This document shows positions 1 through 10,165 of a DNA stretch of 27,509 bases, piece after piece; position 1 is the stretch's first letter; each line of letters opens with the position of its first letter. The stretch is taken from the NCBI GenBank assembly GCA_009663005.1, contig VIGQ01002098.1, forward strand, positions 10,001 through 37,509, written 5' to 3'. Source of the stretch: Actinidia chinensis. Its lineage: Eukaryota; Streptophyta; Magnoliopsida; Ericales; Actinidiaceae. The notes below the pieces were generated by a model. The model was not told where the DNA came from, did no database searches, and saw only the letters and a program-made list of their open reading frames with translations. Both the position numbers and the translations under genes were made by a program.

Positions 1-222
1 ATGACTAATTTGGGGATCAGCAACCCAGGCCACTCAGTGTTGCCTATCAGTAGGTAAACTGCGGATTAGGTGCCGGATGACCAAGGTTTGAGGCGAATTG
101 ACTATATCACACCAAGGTCCTACCCTAGAGGAAGAAATTGACTCCCCAGGATTCAAACCCGCGCTGATGGCCTCAGCATGATTTTAAGGCCCATCCTTTG
201 CCATCCAGCTAGCCCCGGGGGT
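1..222 (-). repeat. tRNA-derived SINE, 3' end cut by window edge
   Basis: Read on the minus strand, the segment starts near 222 with a GGGGCTAGCTGGATGG head. The A-box-like TAGCTGGATGG lies at 201-211 and the B-box-like GGGTTTGAATCC at 149-160, spaced about as in tRNA genes (TRGYNNARNNG and GGTTCRANNCC types). The sequence between them does not give a convincing tRNA cloverleaf, and a non-tRNA body of at least 140 bases follows toward the left edge. This head-plus-body layout is that of plant SINEs transcribed by RNA polymerase III. The simple-repeat tail and one target-site duplication are not visible because the window begins inside the element. The family is not identified. Confidence 0.55.
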
Positions 223-2690
223 ACATTAGATTAAGTGTAAATGGATTCCAACAGTAAATAGGGGAGATAGTTTTGAGATCAAAACTTTTGTATCTTAATT
301 TAGATAGCGTGAAAAATTCACACATGTGTCTTACATTATAGATTTTTTATCCTTAAGTATGATAAATTTATTTAATATTTATTTACACTAAAATATTTTA
401 TTGCCAATCATTGGATACTTAATTTCAATAAAAATAAAAAAAATACAATTAAAAAATGGACGTAGAAAATAACTTCATTCTAGTTGAGGGTAATTTCTTT
501 ATCTGATTGATTTCACAGTTTATGTTATTTATTAAATTTTTTTTATCGAGTAAAGCAATATTTTATACTTTTTATTTTTCTTGATAAACAGGATTTTAAA
601 AATATATAAAAAAGATATAATTTAAGCAAAATTTATCAAAAAAATACTTCTTTATCTCCCAAATTAAATATTTTTCATAGTTTTAGACTCTTATCGTCAA
701 AATAACTAAAATAATATTAAAAAATTTTATCAAATAAAAAAAAATCGGTAAATTCAAAGAAATCAAAAATGAGGGAAAAAAACAAAAGTTGTGTTTTAAT
801 TATTTTTTTTTGGGGATCCCACTTAAAAAAATAATCCAATGCGGTAAAATATATGCCTAACTTCAAAGATTTTTTGACCATTTATCATAACCTATGGGGG
901 GCTCACACTTTTGAGAAGAAGGAATGATATTTTTGGGGGAGGAGGAGAAAAAGAAAGGAGAACAAATAGTCTTAAATGATATCTCAGTCATTTGATTAAC
1001 TCAAATGGAATTTCACCCGTAGATAGTGAAAGATAGTTTATAAGATTTTAAAAGCCTTGTGTCTTATATATAAATAGGATGGCTCGAGACGGTTTTTTTT
1101 ATTTTAGTCTAAATCGATCCGATATTATTTAGGGAAACTCGCCCTCATAACCTTACCCCAAACTTTATAGGGGTGATTGTACAAATCTTACTCCCATACA
1201 CACAAAAATTCTCCTATGCCGTTCCGGCGCGAAATAAGATATTTGGCATTGTTTAATTTTAAAATCCTTGAAATATTAAACTATATTAAAATTATTTAAT
1301 TATAATGAAAAAAAGATCTTGAGGTGCGAGTTCTTAAATTTAAGTGATAGTATCGTGACTCATACTTTATGTGAGTATGAAGTAGTATTTTCTTGTAGCA
1401 AAACTGACAGTCTCTTCCAACACCCAATGACGAAACAAAAAGATATCTACTTTTGTTTTTAAAAGGATGGTGCCCAAACGGACCTCAACCTTTCCACCAG
1501 GGGAGGAAAGAAAAGGAACCAGACTAGAAAGATTTAGGTCTTAATTTACCTGTTATCTTCTTGTCGGTCCCCCAAAAGAAAATACCATGTCAATAATTTT
1601 GTTCTATTTCACCTTGCCATTGGTAAGAAAAAAACGAATTTGTGTACTTTTCCAACTTGGAGAGTAAACTAAAGTTTACTATTTTCGTTAATTTTCTTAC
1701 TAAATATTTATAGTTGATCATAAAAGGACCTCATTTGGGTTAACTTGTGTAAGTTAAGAGTAAGGTAATTTTTGATATCGAGAAGATTCAAGTTCGTGAA
1801 TCTCTCACAATAATCAAACTTTGACTCATCGGTCATTGGAATTTTGCACATTGCATTTTTTACCACAAACACACGGTGTATGACACACTCACAAATAGTA
1901 CAGTATAATAATAATAATTGTTGAATGTAGAGCACCAAATAGGAAGACGGCTCTATAAATAGGTTTGAAAGTTTGAACGGGAAAGAGGTGACAATGTCGA
2001 CGGATCTAGGTCAGAGGCTAGGGTGTGCGGAGGGTAGCAGGAGATTCATGAATGGTGAGTAGAGAGGAGCGGTGGGGTTGGTCATAAGTGGTGGCAGTTA
2101 GTGGGTGTGAGTTATGGATTTGAGGTCGAAGGGAAAAGGTGGTTAGGGAAATGTACATTAAACAAAAAAAACACCTAATTTTAAGGGCCAATTTCACAAC
2201 TGTGGTATGTTAATGAATAATGTCAGTCGAGGAGGTAGAAATTATACTGTATGAATTAATGTCAGTTCAGAGAAGGATGATAGAAATTATACTTTATGGA
2301 ATTTTTGGAGTAAAAAGACCTGAATCGCGAACCTAGGGCAACAGGGCAGTGAGTCATGTGCTTGATATAAGTTGAATTATTATTTGGTGCGGTACACCTG
2401 TTCAGTTTAAAAATTATTTTTCTTTTTTTTCCCAACACGTGACAAAATTCTTAACAATAAACGCTTAATAGGTGATGTTTTCTCTTTTTAAAAAAATTCA
2501 TTTTTTTAAACTATATTGTGTCAGTATTATTTAAAGTTTTCTATGATAGTGGATTTAAATTATATAATATTTATTATGTCAGAATAAAAAAGACATGCAT
2601 TATCAACTTTCACCCAACCTAACTATAATTATCATTAAGAGGAAATCATCAAATGCCATAAACCTCCTATCAAAACCCTAATCGAGTCTG
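223..2690. other. AT-rich intergenic sequence, no gene seen
   Basis: Strongly AT-rich DNA with many A and T runs, especially 240-830 and 2400-2640. The only ORF of note, at 1708-1938 on the minus strand, has no recognisable domain and sits in AT-rich sequence, so I do not treat it as a gene. A local tandem duplication is listed separately. Confidence 0.6.
2219..2303. repeat. short imperfect tandem duplication, about 40 bp
   Basis: Two adjacent units both begin AATGTCAGT and both contain GTAGAAATTATACT or GATAGAAATTATACT followed by TTATGGAAT or GTATGAATT. The units differ by a few bases and a small gap. This is a simple local duplication with no coding function. Confidence 0.6.
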
Positions 2691-2769
2691 TATTTTAGCT
2701 CAAGTTGTTATTTGTGTGATGCCCCGAGAATTCTGTGTTTGCTGCCGTGCCACACTGTCGGTTCCCCAA

Positions 2770-3060
2770 ACCTGTTGGCATTACTTTGACCTGCACCCCC
2801 TCTCTACCCTTCTTCATTGTTTTCTTCCTTTTCTCTCTTCTCCCCATCCCTTCTCTATCCCTTTTTTTCATCTTTCATTGTCGCGCTTCCCCCCCCCCCC
2901 CTTTCCCATCCTCATTTGTTTCCCCTCGTGATGCCCAGGCTGAGTATTGTCCAGTCTGTTCATGTAAAATGTCACCTTCTGGTTAAACTATTCTCTTTTT
3001 TATACCCCCTCCCCAATCGTTCTCTCACCCCCTTGTCATACAGGGACTTTGATCCGGTGA
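2770..3060. other. pyrimidine-rich low-complexity stretch
   Basis: About 290 bases dominated by C and T on the plus strand, including runs of C near 2890 and many CTTTTC and TCCC words. Overlapping ORFs in three frames here translate to Pro, Ser, Phe and Leu repeats only, which is what biased composition gives. A host 5'UTR is possible, since CAAAACCCTAATC occurs just upstream at about 2672, but no coding exon follows. Confidence 0.5.
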
Positions 3061-3234
3061 CGAGGTGCTGAGTAACATCCTCTTCTGCGGAGATGGTTGA
3101 AGAATTACTATTCTCTGCACTGGTGTTTAGAATCAATTTACTACAATTGATAATTTTAAACCTACATCTATTTGAATTTCATTCAACGATTTTTCTTAGT
3201 GTAGCGTCTATTAGCATCAATGCCCAATATTTGC

Positions 3235-3762
3235 AGGGTTAAGATCTCTGAGGTATATCCTGAAGTGCCGTTCCTGAAGTTATAAACGGACGTCGTTTTG
3301 ATTACTCTGAAATTTTCTTGGGCTATTCAAAAAACGACGCCGATTTGTTTATAAAAAAGACGGTCAGTGTGATTTGAGTTTCAAAATATTTTTGAACTAC
3401 CCTCTGTTTTTTTTAAACGCCAATCTCACTCTCTCTCACATAAAAGAGCACCAAGGTGAAACAGAGCAAACAACAATCCTCTCTCCTCTCTCACAACCAG
3501 GCTTCCCGGAAGGCTGCCGTCCACTGGCTTCCTCGATCCTCGCTCCACCAGCTCGCCCTCCGTCGCGTACCGAGCCCCCTCAACGCACCCCTTCCCACCC
3601 TTCCCCGCGGATTTACCTCCTCAACTGCCGTGCCGTGGACTTTGCCACATCCGTTGACGGCTGAGCATCGCCCGCCCACTCGAAGACTAGCGAGCCCATC
3701 GGAAAGATAACGACGAGTTCATGCGCTGGCGCCATAGAGAAGGTCTGTCAGTCATCGGAGGC
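3235..3762 (+). repeat. inverted repeat arm A: ATP synthase beta 5' region
   Basis: This arm aligns, with many small gaps, to the reverse complement of 5781-6290. Shared landmarks in the same order are CTGAAGT boxes, ACGTCGTTTTG, TACTCTGAAA, CTCTGTTTTTT, the CTCTCTCCTCTCTCACAA 5'UTR segment, GGCTTCCCGG, CGAGCCCCCTCAAC, GAAGACTAGC and GTCATCGGAGG. Similarity begins well upstream of the coding region, so promoter and 5'UTR were duplicated as DNA and this is not a copy of a spliced mRNA. The arms converge across a spacer of about 2 kb. Confidence 0.8.
3286..3346 (+). promoter_or_regulatory. ACGNCGTTT promoter motifs, arm A
   Basis: ACGGACGTCGTTTTG at about 3286-3300 and AAAAAACGACGCCG at about 3328-3341 are near-palindromic ACGACGNCGTTT-type motifs. 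The same motif type occurs at the matching place in arm B. They lie about 150-200 bases upstream of the start-codon position, as expected for the proximal promoter of the parent gene. A promoter role is inferred from position and from their retention in both copies. Confidence 0.4.
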
Positions 3763-3946
3763 ATCTTCGATGTGAGGTTTGACGAGGGGCTGACCGCCTA
3801 TCCTGATGGCCTGGAGTCCTTGACAACTCGATCCCAACTGAGTCGAGGTCGGGCCGAACTTGAACATGGCGAGGACGAATCGCCATGGACGCGACCGAAG
3901 AGGCTGTGCGGTCAGGAGTCTCAACACCGCGGTTCGCCAAATCAGA
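3497..3946 (+). pseudogene. ATPB: mitochondrial ATP synthase beta subunit, 5' exon fragment (copy A)
   Basis: The parent gene encodes the catalytic beta subunit of mitochondrial F1Fo ATP synthase, imported into the matrix by a cleaved N-terminal peptide. The first part translates to a Ser/Arg/Pro-rich transit peptide (GGCTTCCCGG gives A-S-R). From 3700 the frames read ITDEF-like, GAIE-KVCQ, VIGGIFDVRFDEGL, PILMA-LE, then IAMDATEGLVRG-like and NTGSPN-like pieces. These are the ordered N-terminal motifs of plant ATP synthase beta. At least four frame changes are needed to follow them. The start codon is lost (the site reads AACCAGG where copy B has AACATGG). Coding similarity ends at CAGAGTAAGATAA near 3946, a good splice donor, so one exon plus the start of an intron was carried. 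The catalytic P-loop region is absent. Confidence 0.8.
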
Positions 3947-5780
3947 GTAAGATAATTGCTATACATCTCCATTGAGTTCAGTTTTTTTTTATCTCTTGTG
4001 CGAAATAGATTGAGATTAGTATTTTTGGTAAGTGGGTATTTAACAGACATAAATAAACCCTCAAGAAACATATGCAGGAATTTAATTATACGTGTTAATG
4101 ATTTTCTATAATGGATTGGTATGTTGTATGGTAAAATGACCTAAGATTGTTTTGAGTTATAGAATTGAGGAAGATTTTGGGTTTCATGGTTATTTAGAAA
4201 TAGGAATTTATTCTAGCAAATTTTGCATCTTCTCAATTGCTTGTTGTGAAAACGTTTCGTAGCGTGATTGTACCATTTCTCTGCAATTGATCTCGTAGTA
4301 GTGATTGTAATATTTGTCTGATGAGGTGAAATTTACAATAATTTGGTTTTCGTGTTAAAAATTGTTGTAGTGGTTAGTATGGGTTTGCGGGGGGGGGTCA
4401 TTGATGTTTCTCTAATAGTTACTAGAGAAAAGGCATAATTTGGTTATTATGTTGGTCTATGGGTTCGTGATCTGTTTCTCACTGGCAAAATCAAGAGCTC
4501 ATTAAGAGCTCAGTTAATCATTCATTACACTTTCAGTTCTGCATTTTCACGAGAGACTCCTTCGTGAATTCACATTTTTTTTGCAGTTTTGTGAGTGGCG
4601 GTTGTGGGATGTAGAATTTTGAAATAACTTTCAATCTTCATGGACACAAGTCACAATAATCGTTCTCCTCATTTTGTATCCATTTTTTCCCTTCCAAGTT
4701 TTTGACATGGACATATTGAGTCGTCTCTCATGTCGTAATGGTTCCATAAATGACGAAAGATGAGTATATCAGAGAACATAGATTTAAAAATGGCGAGGGT
4801 CATGGTAAAAACACACCCACCCAAATGAAGCTTGCTCAACCAAGCGTCTGAAAAACTATTGCACAATCTAGTGAGTTAACTTTGAAACCAAACCAGGGCA
4901 TGAAAAGACCTAAATTGGACCTAAAATCTGGGCCATGTGTGGCCGAGAACACACCATGGCATTCGCCCGGACAGTACACCAGTCTGCAATCACAAGGATT
5001 ATAAAATATTTCAAATCTTAGCTGTTTGTGAATTGAAAGATGTGTTTCAAGGGCCCCTAAAGGCAGAGGAGGTGGAAACCAGTGCCTCAAAGGGCTAAAA
5101 CAGACCAAGATACAGTATTGAAGACTATCATTTTCTACTAGCCAGCAGAAGTCTTCAGGGGGTGCTTTAGAGCAGATGAAAAACACCTGTGCATTCTCTG
5201 AATGAATAAGCAAGTAGTTGATCGGTTTTTTCTATGGCAGCAATGGAATGAAGAGACAAGCAATTCCAATTAATAAAGTTGAGCCCACAGTGTGAAGAGT
5301 ACTTAGCAATTCTTAAAATCCAGCTAGATTTCTTACTGATATCGCCTAAAGTTTCATAAGAAACTGCAAAGGATTATAAATTATGGTAGCTAAATATGCG
5401 ACAAAGAAAAATATTGGTACATATTCAGTGTTCAAACTTCAAAGACCTATAAATCAGCATCTACAAGGCACCAATTTTGAGATTTCCCCTACTGGCTTCC
5501 TCATGAGGTGTGAAGCGTTTTTTTCCTTCTAAAATCAATAAAAAGCACTCAAAATTTCGTTCTTTCTGGCATCATCACTAATATATAAAGCATAACCATA
5601 TAAGTCAATTACGAATTATGTTCAACGAAAACATTCAATAATCCAACAATAACATAGACAACGATCTCATCACAAAATAAACTAAATCAAACAAACATCA
5701 CTCCCAACTCATCAAATTGCTACAAAACCCTAACTTTCGAACTCTCCGCAAAACCATCCAAATAGTCAACACTTTTTCAA
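3947..5780. other. spacer between the inverted ATPB arms
   Basis: The left part, from the donor site at 3947, is T-rich with ordinary plant-intron composition and may be remnant intron 1 of the ATP synthase beta gene. I see no later ATPB exon. From about 4650 to 5215 the minus strand stays open in two overlapping ORFs (listed separately). The rest, 5215-5780, is AT-rich and includes AAAACCCTAAC at about 5725, next to the arm B break. Confidence 0.5.
4669..5213 (-). pseudogene. unrecognised minus-strand reading frames, possible gene fragment
   Basis: Two overlapping frames, 4836-5213 (125 codons) and 4669-4866 (65 codons), run on the minus strand. Amino-acid usage is mixed, with several Cys, Trp and His residues (CPGECHGVF, FRHLWNHYDMRDD), rather than the biased output of low-complexity DNA. 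TTTTTCAG at the boundary and TTGTGATTGCAG further upstream resemble splice acceptors, so this could be exons of a fragment captured between the two ATPB arms. I recognise no family. It may equally be a chance open stretch. Confidence 0.2.
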
Positions 5781-6041
5781 CCCTCCGATGACCTGACAAA
5801 CCTTCCCGATGGCGCCAGCGCCAGTTGAACTCATCGGTTATCTTTCGATGGGGCCGCTAGTCTTCGGAGGGGGCGGGGGCGATGGAGCCGCAAGCGGAGG
5901 TGGCGGAAGTCCACGGAGCGTTGAGGAGAATCCGGCGAGGGAAGGGGTGGGAGGGTGAGTTGAGGGGGCTCGGAACGCGGACTTGGAGGCGAGCGATGGA
6001 GGGAGGTCGAGTATAGATTACGGCAGCCTCCGGGAAGCCAT
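5781..6041 (-). pseudogene. ATPB: mitochondrial ATP synthase beta subunit, truncated 5' fragment (copy B)
   Basis: The start codon is kept at 6041-6039 and reads M-A-S-R-R-L-P then TAA, a stop produced by a small length change compared with copy A. Other frames continue the transit peptide with the same landmarks as copy A (SLHRSP, EPPQLT, KTSGPI). Then come MSSTGAGAIGKVCQ-like and VIGG, the start of the beta-barrel domain. Homology ends there, so everything after roughly the first hundred residues is missing. The 5'UTR and promoter are kept. It cannot encode a working subunit. At most it could give a short mitochondria-targeted peptide or a transcript pairing with copy A. Confidence 0.8.
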
Positions 6042-6156
6042 GTTTGTGAGAGAGGAGAGAGAGGAGTGTGTTTGGCTCTGGTCACCTGGCTCTTTTATTT
6101 TGAGAAGAGATAGATTTGCTTTTAAAAAACAGAGGGAAGCAAAATTTTGAACCAAA

Positions 6157-6237
6157 CAAAACGACGTCGTTTTTATACAAAACTGCGTCGTTTGAATACC
6201 AATGAAAAATTTCAGAGTAGCAAAACGACGCCGTTTT
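6157..6237 (-). promoter_or_regulatory. ACGNCGTTT promoter motifs, arm B (three copies)
   Basis: AAAACGACGTCGTTTT lies at about 6160-6175, AACTGCGTCGTTTG at 6181-6194 and AAAACGACGCCGTTTT at 6222-6237. These are nearly perfect palindromes around ACG-N-CGT. Arm A holds two weaker versions in the matching promoter region, so arm B keeps the better-preserved motif set. Function is inferred from position upstream of the 5'UTR. Confidence 0.45.
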
Positions 6238-6490
6238 AATAACTTCAGAGCACTTCAGAAATACACTCACTAGGTCTAACCCCATTTTGCAGCACTTGAA
6301 ACAAGTTTTTGGGTTCTTATTGTTGTTCTAATTTATTATTAAAACTTGTCTTGCTGAAAACTTTTTTGAGCAGTTACTTTTGCAGATTCAGACTCATGGA
6401 TAGGATTTTAATGCCCGAATCTAAAACTATAGTTGTTTATCTATAGAATTCACTACAAAGAATGAATACTCTTTTAAATAAGTCAGGACT

Positions 6491-6592
6491 TAATTTTTAT
6501 AAACAAAATAATGGTAGTTTAGACATATGATATTTAATTTAAAGCACATGGATAGCACGTGAATTAATTTTTATAAACAAAATAATGGTAGT
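6491..6592. repeat. 27-bp direct repeat pair
   Basis: TAATTTTTATAAACAAAATA followed by ATGGTAGT occurs at about 6491-6518 and again at about 6565-6592, almost unchanged, 74 bases apart. It may be a footprint of an insertion or simple slippage. No element between the copies is recognised. Confidence 0.6.
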
Positions 6593-7151
6593 GTTATACC
6601 ATAAGATCATTTAAAATTTAAAGCAAGGGGTGTAAGTGATACAATGAAATAAGTTTAAGGGATCAATATGATTTCACTTTTTAGATTAAAGGGGTGAAAG
6701 TGTAAAAAGTCATAGTTTAGGGGTTTTTTTTGCAATAAGCCCACAAATGTTTTTACAAGGGAAAACCTCAGATCATTGGCGTCTAGCAATCGCTTTAATA
6801 TCAATTCATATGTGTCAGCAATTAATTCCAATTGATGGGTCTTTTGTCCGAAGACTAAAGTGCCCCGAAGCTTCATGCACCATCGCCAATCTCTTTTCCT
6901 CCTTTTCTTTTTAAAAAAGGAAGTATATAAAGAAATTGTTCTTTTTATATAAATAGAAATTGTTTTTATAAATTAATTCATAAATAAAATATTTTATAAA
7001 ATAGTGTTAATTATTGTGTCAAACTTCTATTTTTGGAATTTATATAAAACCTTCCCTTTTTAGGTTTTTTATTAAAATATAAACGAATACAACAAAATTA
7101 CTTTTTAAAATTTTTGAAACTTTTATTTTTTTTACTTACACCCGCAGAAAA
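6593..7151. other. AT-rich intergenic sequence
   Basis: No recognisable gene. A minus-strand ORF at 6655-6876 lacks known motifs. Composition from 6900 to 7130 is very AT-rich. Confidence 0.5.
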
Positions 7152-7568
7152 ATGATTTTCAGCGCAAGAAATCGTAATTTTCGAGAGAGTGAGAAAAAGA
7201 TTAGAAGAGAACGACCACGAGTGACAACAACAATTTGCCAGACTCTTTTCAGTCCGAGTATGTTGTCACAAATGGCTGGAACTGAAGTTCTTGAGGCAAA
7301 TGTCCAGAAAGAATACGAGGAATGCCTTCTCGTTTTGCTATACAACTGTAAAGCACCTCCAATTCACCTTCAAGAGCCAAGTTTCTCTCACAGGACTTCA
7401 ATCTATACTTGCTGGCCATGCATCTTCCATGTCTCATCGGTGGCGACAACCGACTCACAAGTTATCGAAAAGCTTGTGCCCCTTCAAACTCATTGTTATT
7501 CCGATTACAGAATACAAAATGATGGAGTAGAAGTTGACACAATGGATAAAAAATTCAGCAACACTTGA
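7152..7568 (+). CDS. unrecognised ORF, 138 codons
   Basis: This is the longest open frame in the 6.3-12.5 kb interval, starting ATGATTTTCAGCGC and ending TGA at 7568. The N-terminus is basic (Arg-rich to about residue 25). The remainder shows no membrane segment, repeat or catalytic motif I can name. A second frame, 7291-7530, overlaps it, and either may be the better one if indels are present. It follows an AT-rich stretch that could hold a promoter, but no TATA box stands out. It may be a fragment of a decayed gene or chance. Confidence 0.2.
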   Translation: MIFSARNRNFRESEKKIRRERPRVTTTICQTLFSPSMLSQMAGTEVLEANVQKEYEECLLVLLYNCKAPPIHLQEPSFSHRTSIYTCWPCIFHVSSVATTDSQVIEKLVPLQTHCYSDYRIQNDGVEVDTMDKKFSNT

Positions 7569-9184
7569 GTTTGTCTGCAAGTTAACGAGAGGGAGGAAGG
7601 TCTTTGTTGCCCGCACGTTTTAAAGTTGCCAGTAAACGCAAGGTTTGGACCTTTGAACCCCGCAAGCCATGATAGATGGGAGTTGTTGTTCCAATTGTGG
7701 TTGCACATCCTCCTCGCCAGCAAACCACTGCAAGGGAAAATAATCATGCCTCGCACGGGGCACGGGAGGGCAGTTTTTGACGTATGTCTGGCTTTTTTTC
7801 CTGGTCCGTTGATGCTGATTTGCGTTATCAAATTGAACATATGGAAATGGAGGTGCCAGTAAAGTTTCCAACAAGGGGTTGGTGACGAAGTGCTATCGGT
7901 ACCCAATCATAATGCTCCCATTGTCGCATCTCGATATGAAGACTGATCATCTGGTTAAGGAAAGCATATTATATTATCTTGTGTATGTCTATCATTGCAT
8001 TTAATAGGGGCGTGGAGGTAGCACATTTCCCTTTTTTTTCTCCTACTTTGTTTGTGTGTTCTTGTTTTTATCAGAAATAATTCATTCACACTTGGAACAA
8101 CCCTCTCTCTCCGTCCCCGGGGGAGGGGTGGATTGAAGCACAGTTTCTTGTAGAGAGATGATTATAGCAACTAAGCAGTGCTGAATATTTTCCACCATCT
8201 TTTTTCACCTCTTAAGGAATCCCAAACCCCCGTATCTGAAATACCAGATATTTCTCGATTTTCTATGTTGAAGGGAAATAATGCGCTCCCCATGACACAT
8301 GAAAAAGCCACATAATGTGAAGAAGTCCGGGAAATACTCCCAAACGTGTCGTTTTCCTCATGGTTTATAATCCTAGCGTTCTCTCTGGTGGCTGGGCCTT
8401 TTTTTCTTTCTTTACCTTGCATGTATACACGGTTTCGATATATTTTATCTATGATTTTTGGTTTCATTTCCGTTACTTAATTTTTGATGTAGTTCTTGTT
8501 TTTCATGTTTTTTTGATTTTCTTTTTAAAATTTGAGTTGATGGGTGTTGCAATTAGCAAACCTTGGTGTAATCAAATGGCTTTTAGTTCTATATTATGCT
8601 GATGATGAACAAGATTTGCAATTACCAAATCTTATTTTATTTCATGTCTTTTTCTTTGCTGCATCTAGTTTTAGTTAAATCTATTTTTGTGATTGCAGAA
8701 CAAAAAAAAATTGCTGACTTAAAGGATTTCCTCACTGAACTTTCTTTCTTTTTTTTTTTCCCCTGTCAGTCCTTTAGTTTTTTTATCAAACCAATCTCAT
8801 GGCAGGTTGATTGCCCCAGCGAAGTTACAACCGAGCTAGGTAGTCTAACTATAAACTTTCATTGAGATTTACCTTCACCCAGATAACGCGGGGAGGACAT
8901 GCCAGGTTGCTGATTAGGCTAACCCTAATTTTGCAGGATCATTTTTTAGACCAAAAAGCTTGGCCCAAATGCTTGCTTACTGGTTGCCTGCGATAGGATG
9001 GAATTTTGGTGATTAAGCAGCGCATGACAGCAGCACTAGTTTCACCAACTTTATTTTTTTCAGGAGTCAGTAAGGAACAAATTTCAGAGAGTTTTTTGCC
9101 CTCCAGTGAACTTCTGTTGAATTGGGCATGAGTTATTTTTCTCTAATTGAATGGGCATTGATATGTTACTTGACTTCCTGGCAG
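7569..9184. other. no recognised gene
   Basis: Mixed composition with short overlapping ORFs on both strands (7505-7906 minus, 7626-7862 plus, 8171-8467 minus, 8360-8865 plus). None contains a motif I can name. From 8390 the sequence is T-rich, like intron or intergenic DNA. Confidence 0.4.
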
Positions 9185-9294
9185 TACATCTGTTTTCTTG
9201 AGTTGAAAGACGTTCATGGATCCGAATCAAAAACCTACCGGTGGCAACGAGGATGTAACTCAAGTGCTTCATGAGAGGAAGACCGACATGGAGG
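9185..9294 (+). other. possible isolated exon
   Basis: CTTCCTGGCAG at 9174-9184 resembles a splice acceptor and ATGGAGGTATGAA at about 9289 a splice donor. Between them, from the ATG at 9217, the frame reads MDPNQKPTGGNE and on to the donor without a stop. Flanks are T-rich. I do not recognise the peptide and no neighbouring exon was found, so this is only a candidate. Confidence 0.15.
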
Positions 9295-9589
9295 TATGAA
9301 TGATTTGAAGATGTAAAGGACCTAATGGACAAGACATCGTATAGCTAGAGCACTTTATTTGAAGACAAAAGGTGCCTTACCCTATATGAAAGATAACAGC
9401 TTTCTAGTTTGGAATGAGGTTACTATTGGGAAAATAATATCGAAACCTAACTTTACAAGAAATTAATAAATAAATTGTTGAAAAGTTAATTATAAATCAA
9501 TTATTATGTGTAAAATATGAAACCAATTAAAAAAAAAACCCCCCCCCCCAAAATCTATACAATAAATGTAAAAATGTAAGAAAATGGTT
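9295..9589. other. AT-rich sequence with an A/C homopolymer junction
   Basis: AT-rich DNA with a run of A directly followed by a run of C near 9530-9550. No gene is seen. Confidence 0.4.
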
Positions 9590-10165
9590 AATCCAGTGAG
9601 TGTTAACACTCTTTCCTTAAGATAGAGTTGCCCCCCACCACAGGTGCTCATGATCTAACGGGCGTCTACTCTCAAGAAGATAAAATGATCACGACACAGA
9701 ATGAAGATGCAATACTCTATATTCAGGGTTCAGGCGGATGGAAAATTTAGATTCTACTCTCTCCATGTACAATATGAAATGAGATGAAATGATAAATCAA
9801 GAGAAATTTCTGTCTAATTCTCACAGAATGTCTAACATTACATTCCATACAAAAACCTTCTTGTTTTGATAAAATCAATATGGGCATGGATTATAAATGA
9901 TAGTATTTCTATACACATGAAAATAGACTGCCAAACTGTAGAATTTTACACATAAAATCCATACATACACACATAAATAAGTAGAAGAATTTTCACAAAA
10001 ATTTTTCTACATACACAGATATAAATAGAATTAAATTCGGAAAAATCAAATGCAATGAATTCACCGCAACCTGGAACAGCAATCTGCAATAAATAAACTT
10101 CTGGAACTCGCTGAGAAATATAACGAAACAAAATGTATTTCTGGTACCAAGTCGCTGATAAAATC
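9590..10165 (-). mobile_element. leader remnant of a truncated LTR retrotransposon
   Basis: This segment lies downstream, on the minus strand, of the LTR at 10166-10672 and its primer site, where the 5' leader of an element would be. It contains no gag that I can recognise, and no second LTR was found to the left, so the element is broken here. The left limit near 9590 is approximate, set where AT-rich sequence begins. Confidence 0.35.
10151..10163 (-). other. degenerate tRNA-Met-type primer-binding site
   Basis: The minus strand just after the LTR end reads TTTTATCAGCGAC. Compared with the plant initiator-Met primer site TGGTATCAGAGC, the core TATCAG is kept. The complete element at 12539 has a similarly altered site, TTTTATCAGAGC. 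A second, better TTGGTACCAGA occurs a few bases further on (10141-10150). Confidence 0.4.

Larger units (their letters stand above)
5781..6290 (-). repeat. inverted repeat arm B: ATP synthase beta 5' region
   Basis: This is the reverse-complement partner of 3235-3762. Similarity stops sharply at about 5781, just after GTCATCGGAGGG on the minus strand, where the sequence changes to GTTGAAAAAGTGTTGAC. Arm A continues into the mature protein at the same point. The distal end, about 6290, lies in promoter sequence near GGGGTTAGACCTAG. Divergence from arm A is clear but low enough to align throughout. Confidence 0.8.

Noticed and set aside
149..222. Functional tRNA gene at the left edge
   Set aside because: The A and B boxes are present, but the sequence between and around them does not fold into a convincing cloverleaf and is followed by a non-tRNA body, which fits a SINE better.
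2716..3071. Three overlapping ORFs rich in Pro, Phe and Ser
   Set aside because: Products of a pyrimidine-rich low-complexity stretch in three frames. No domain was seen.
3748..4071. Minus-strand ORF of 107 codons over the ATPB fragment
   Set aside because: It is antisense to clear ATP synthase beta coding sequence on the plus strand and has no motif of its own.
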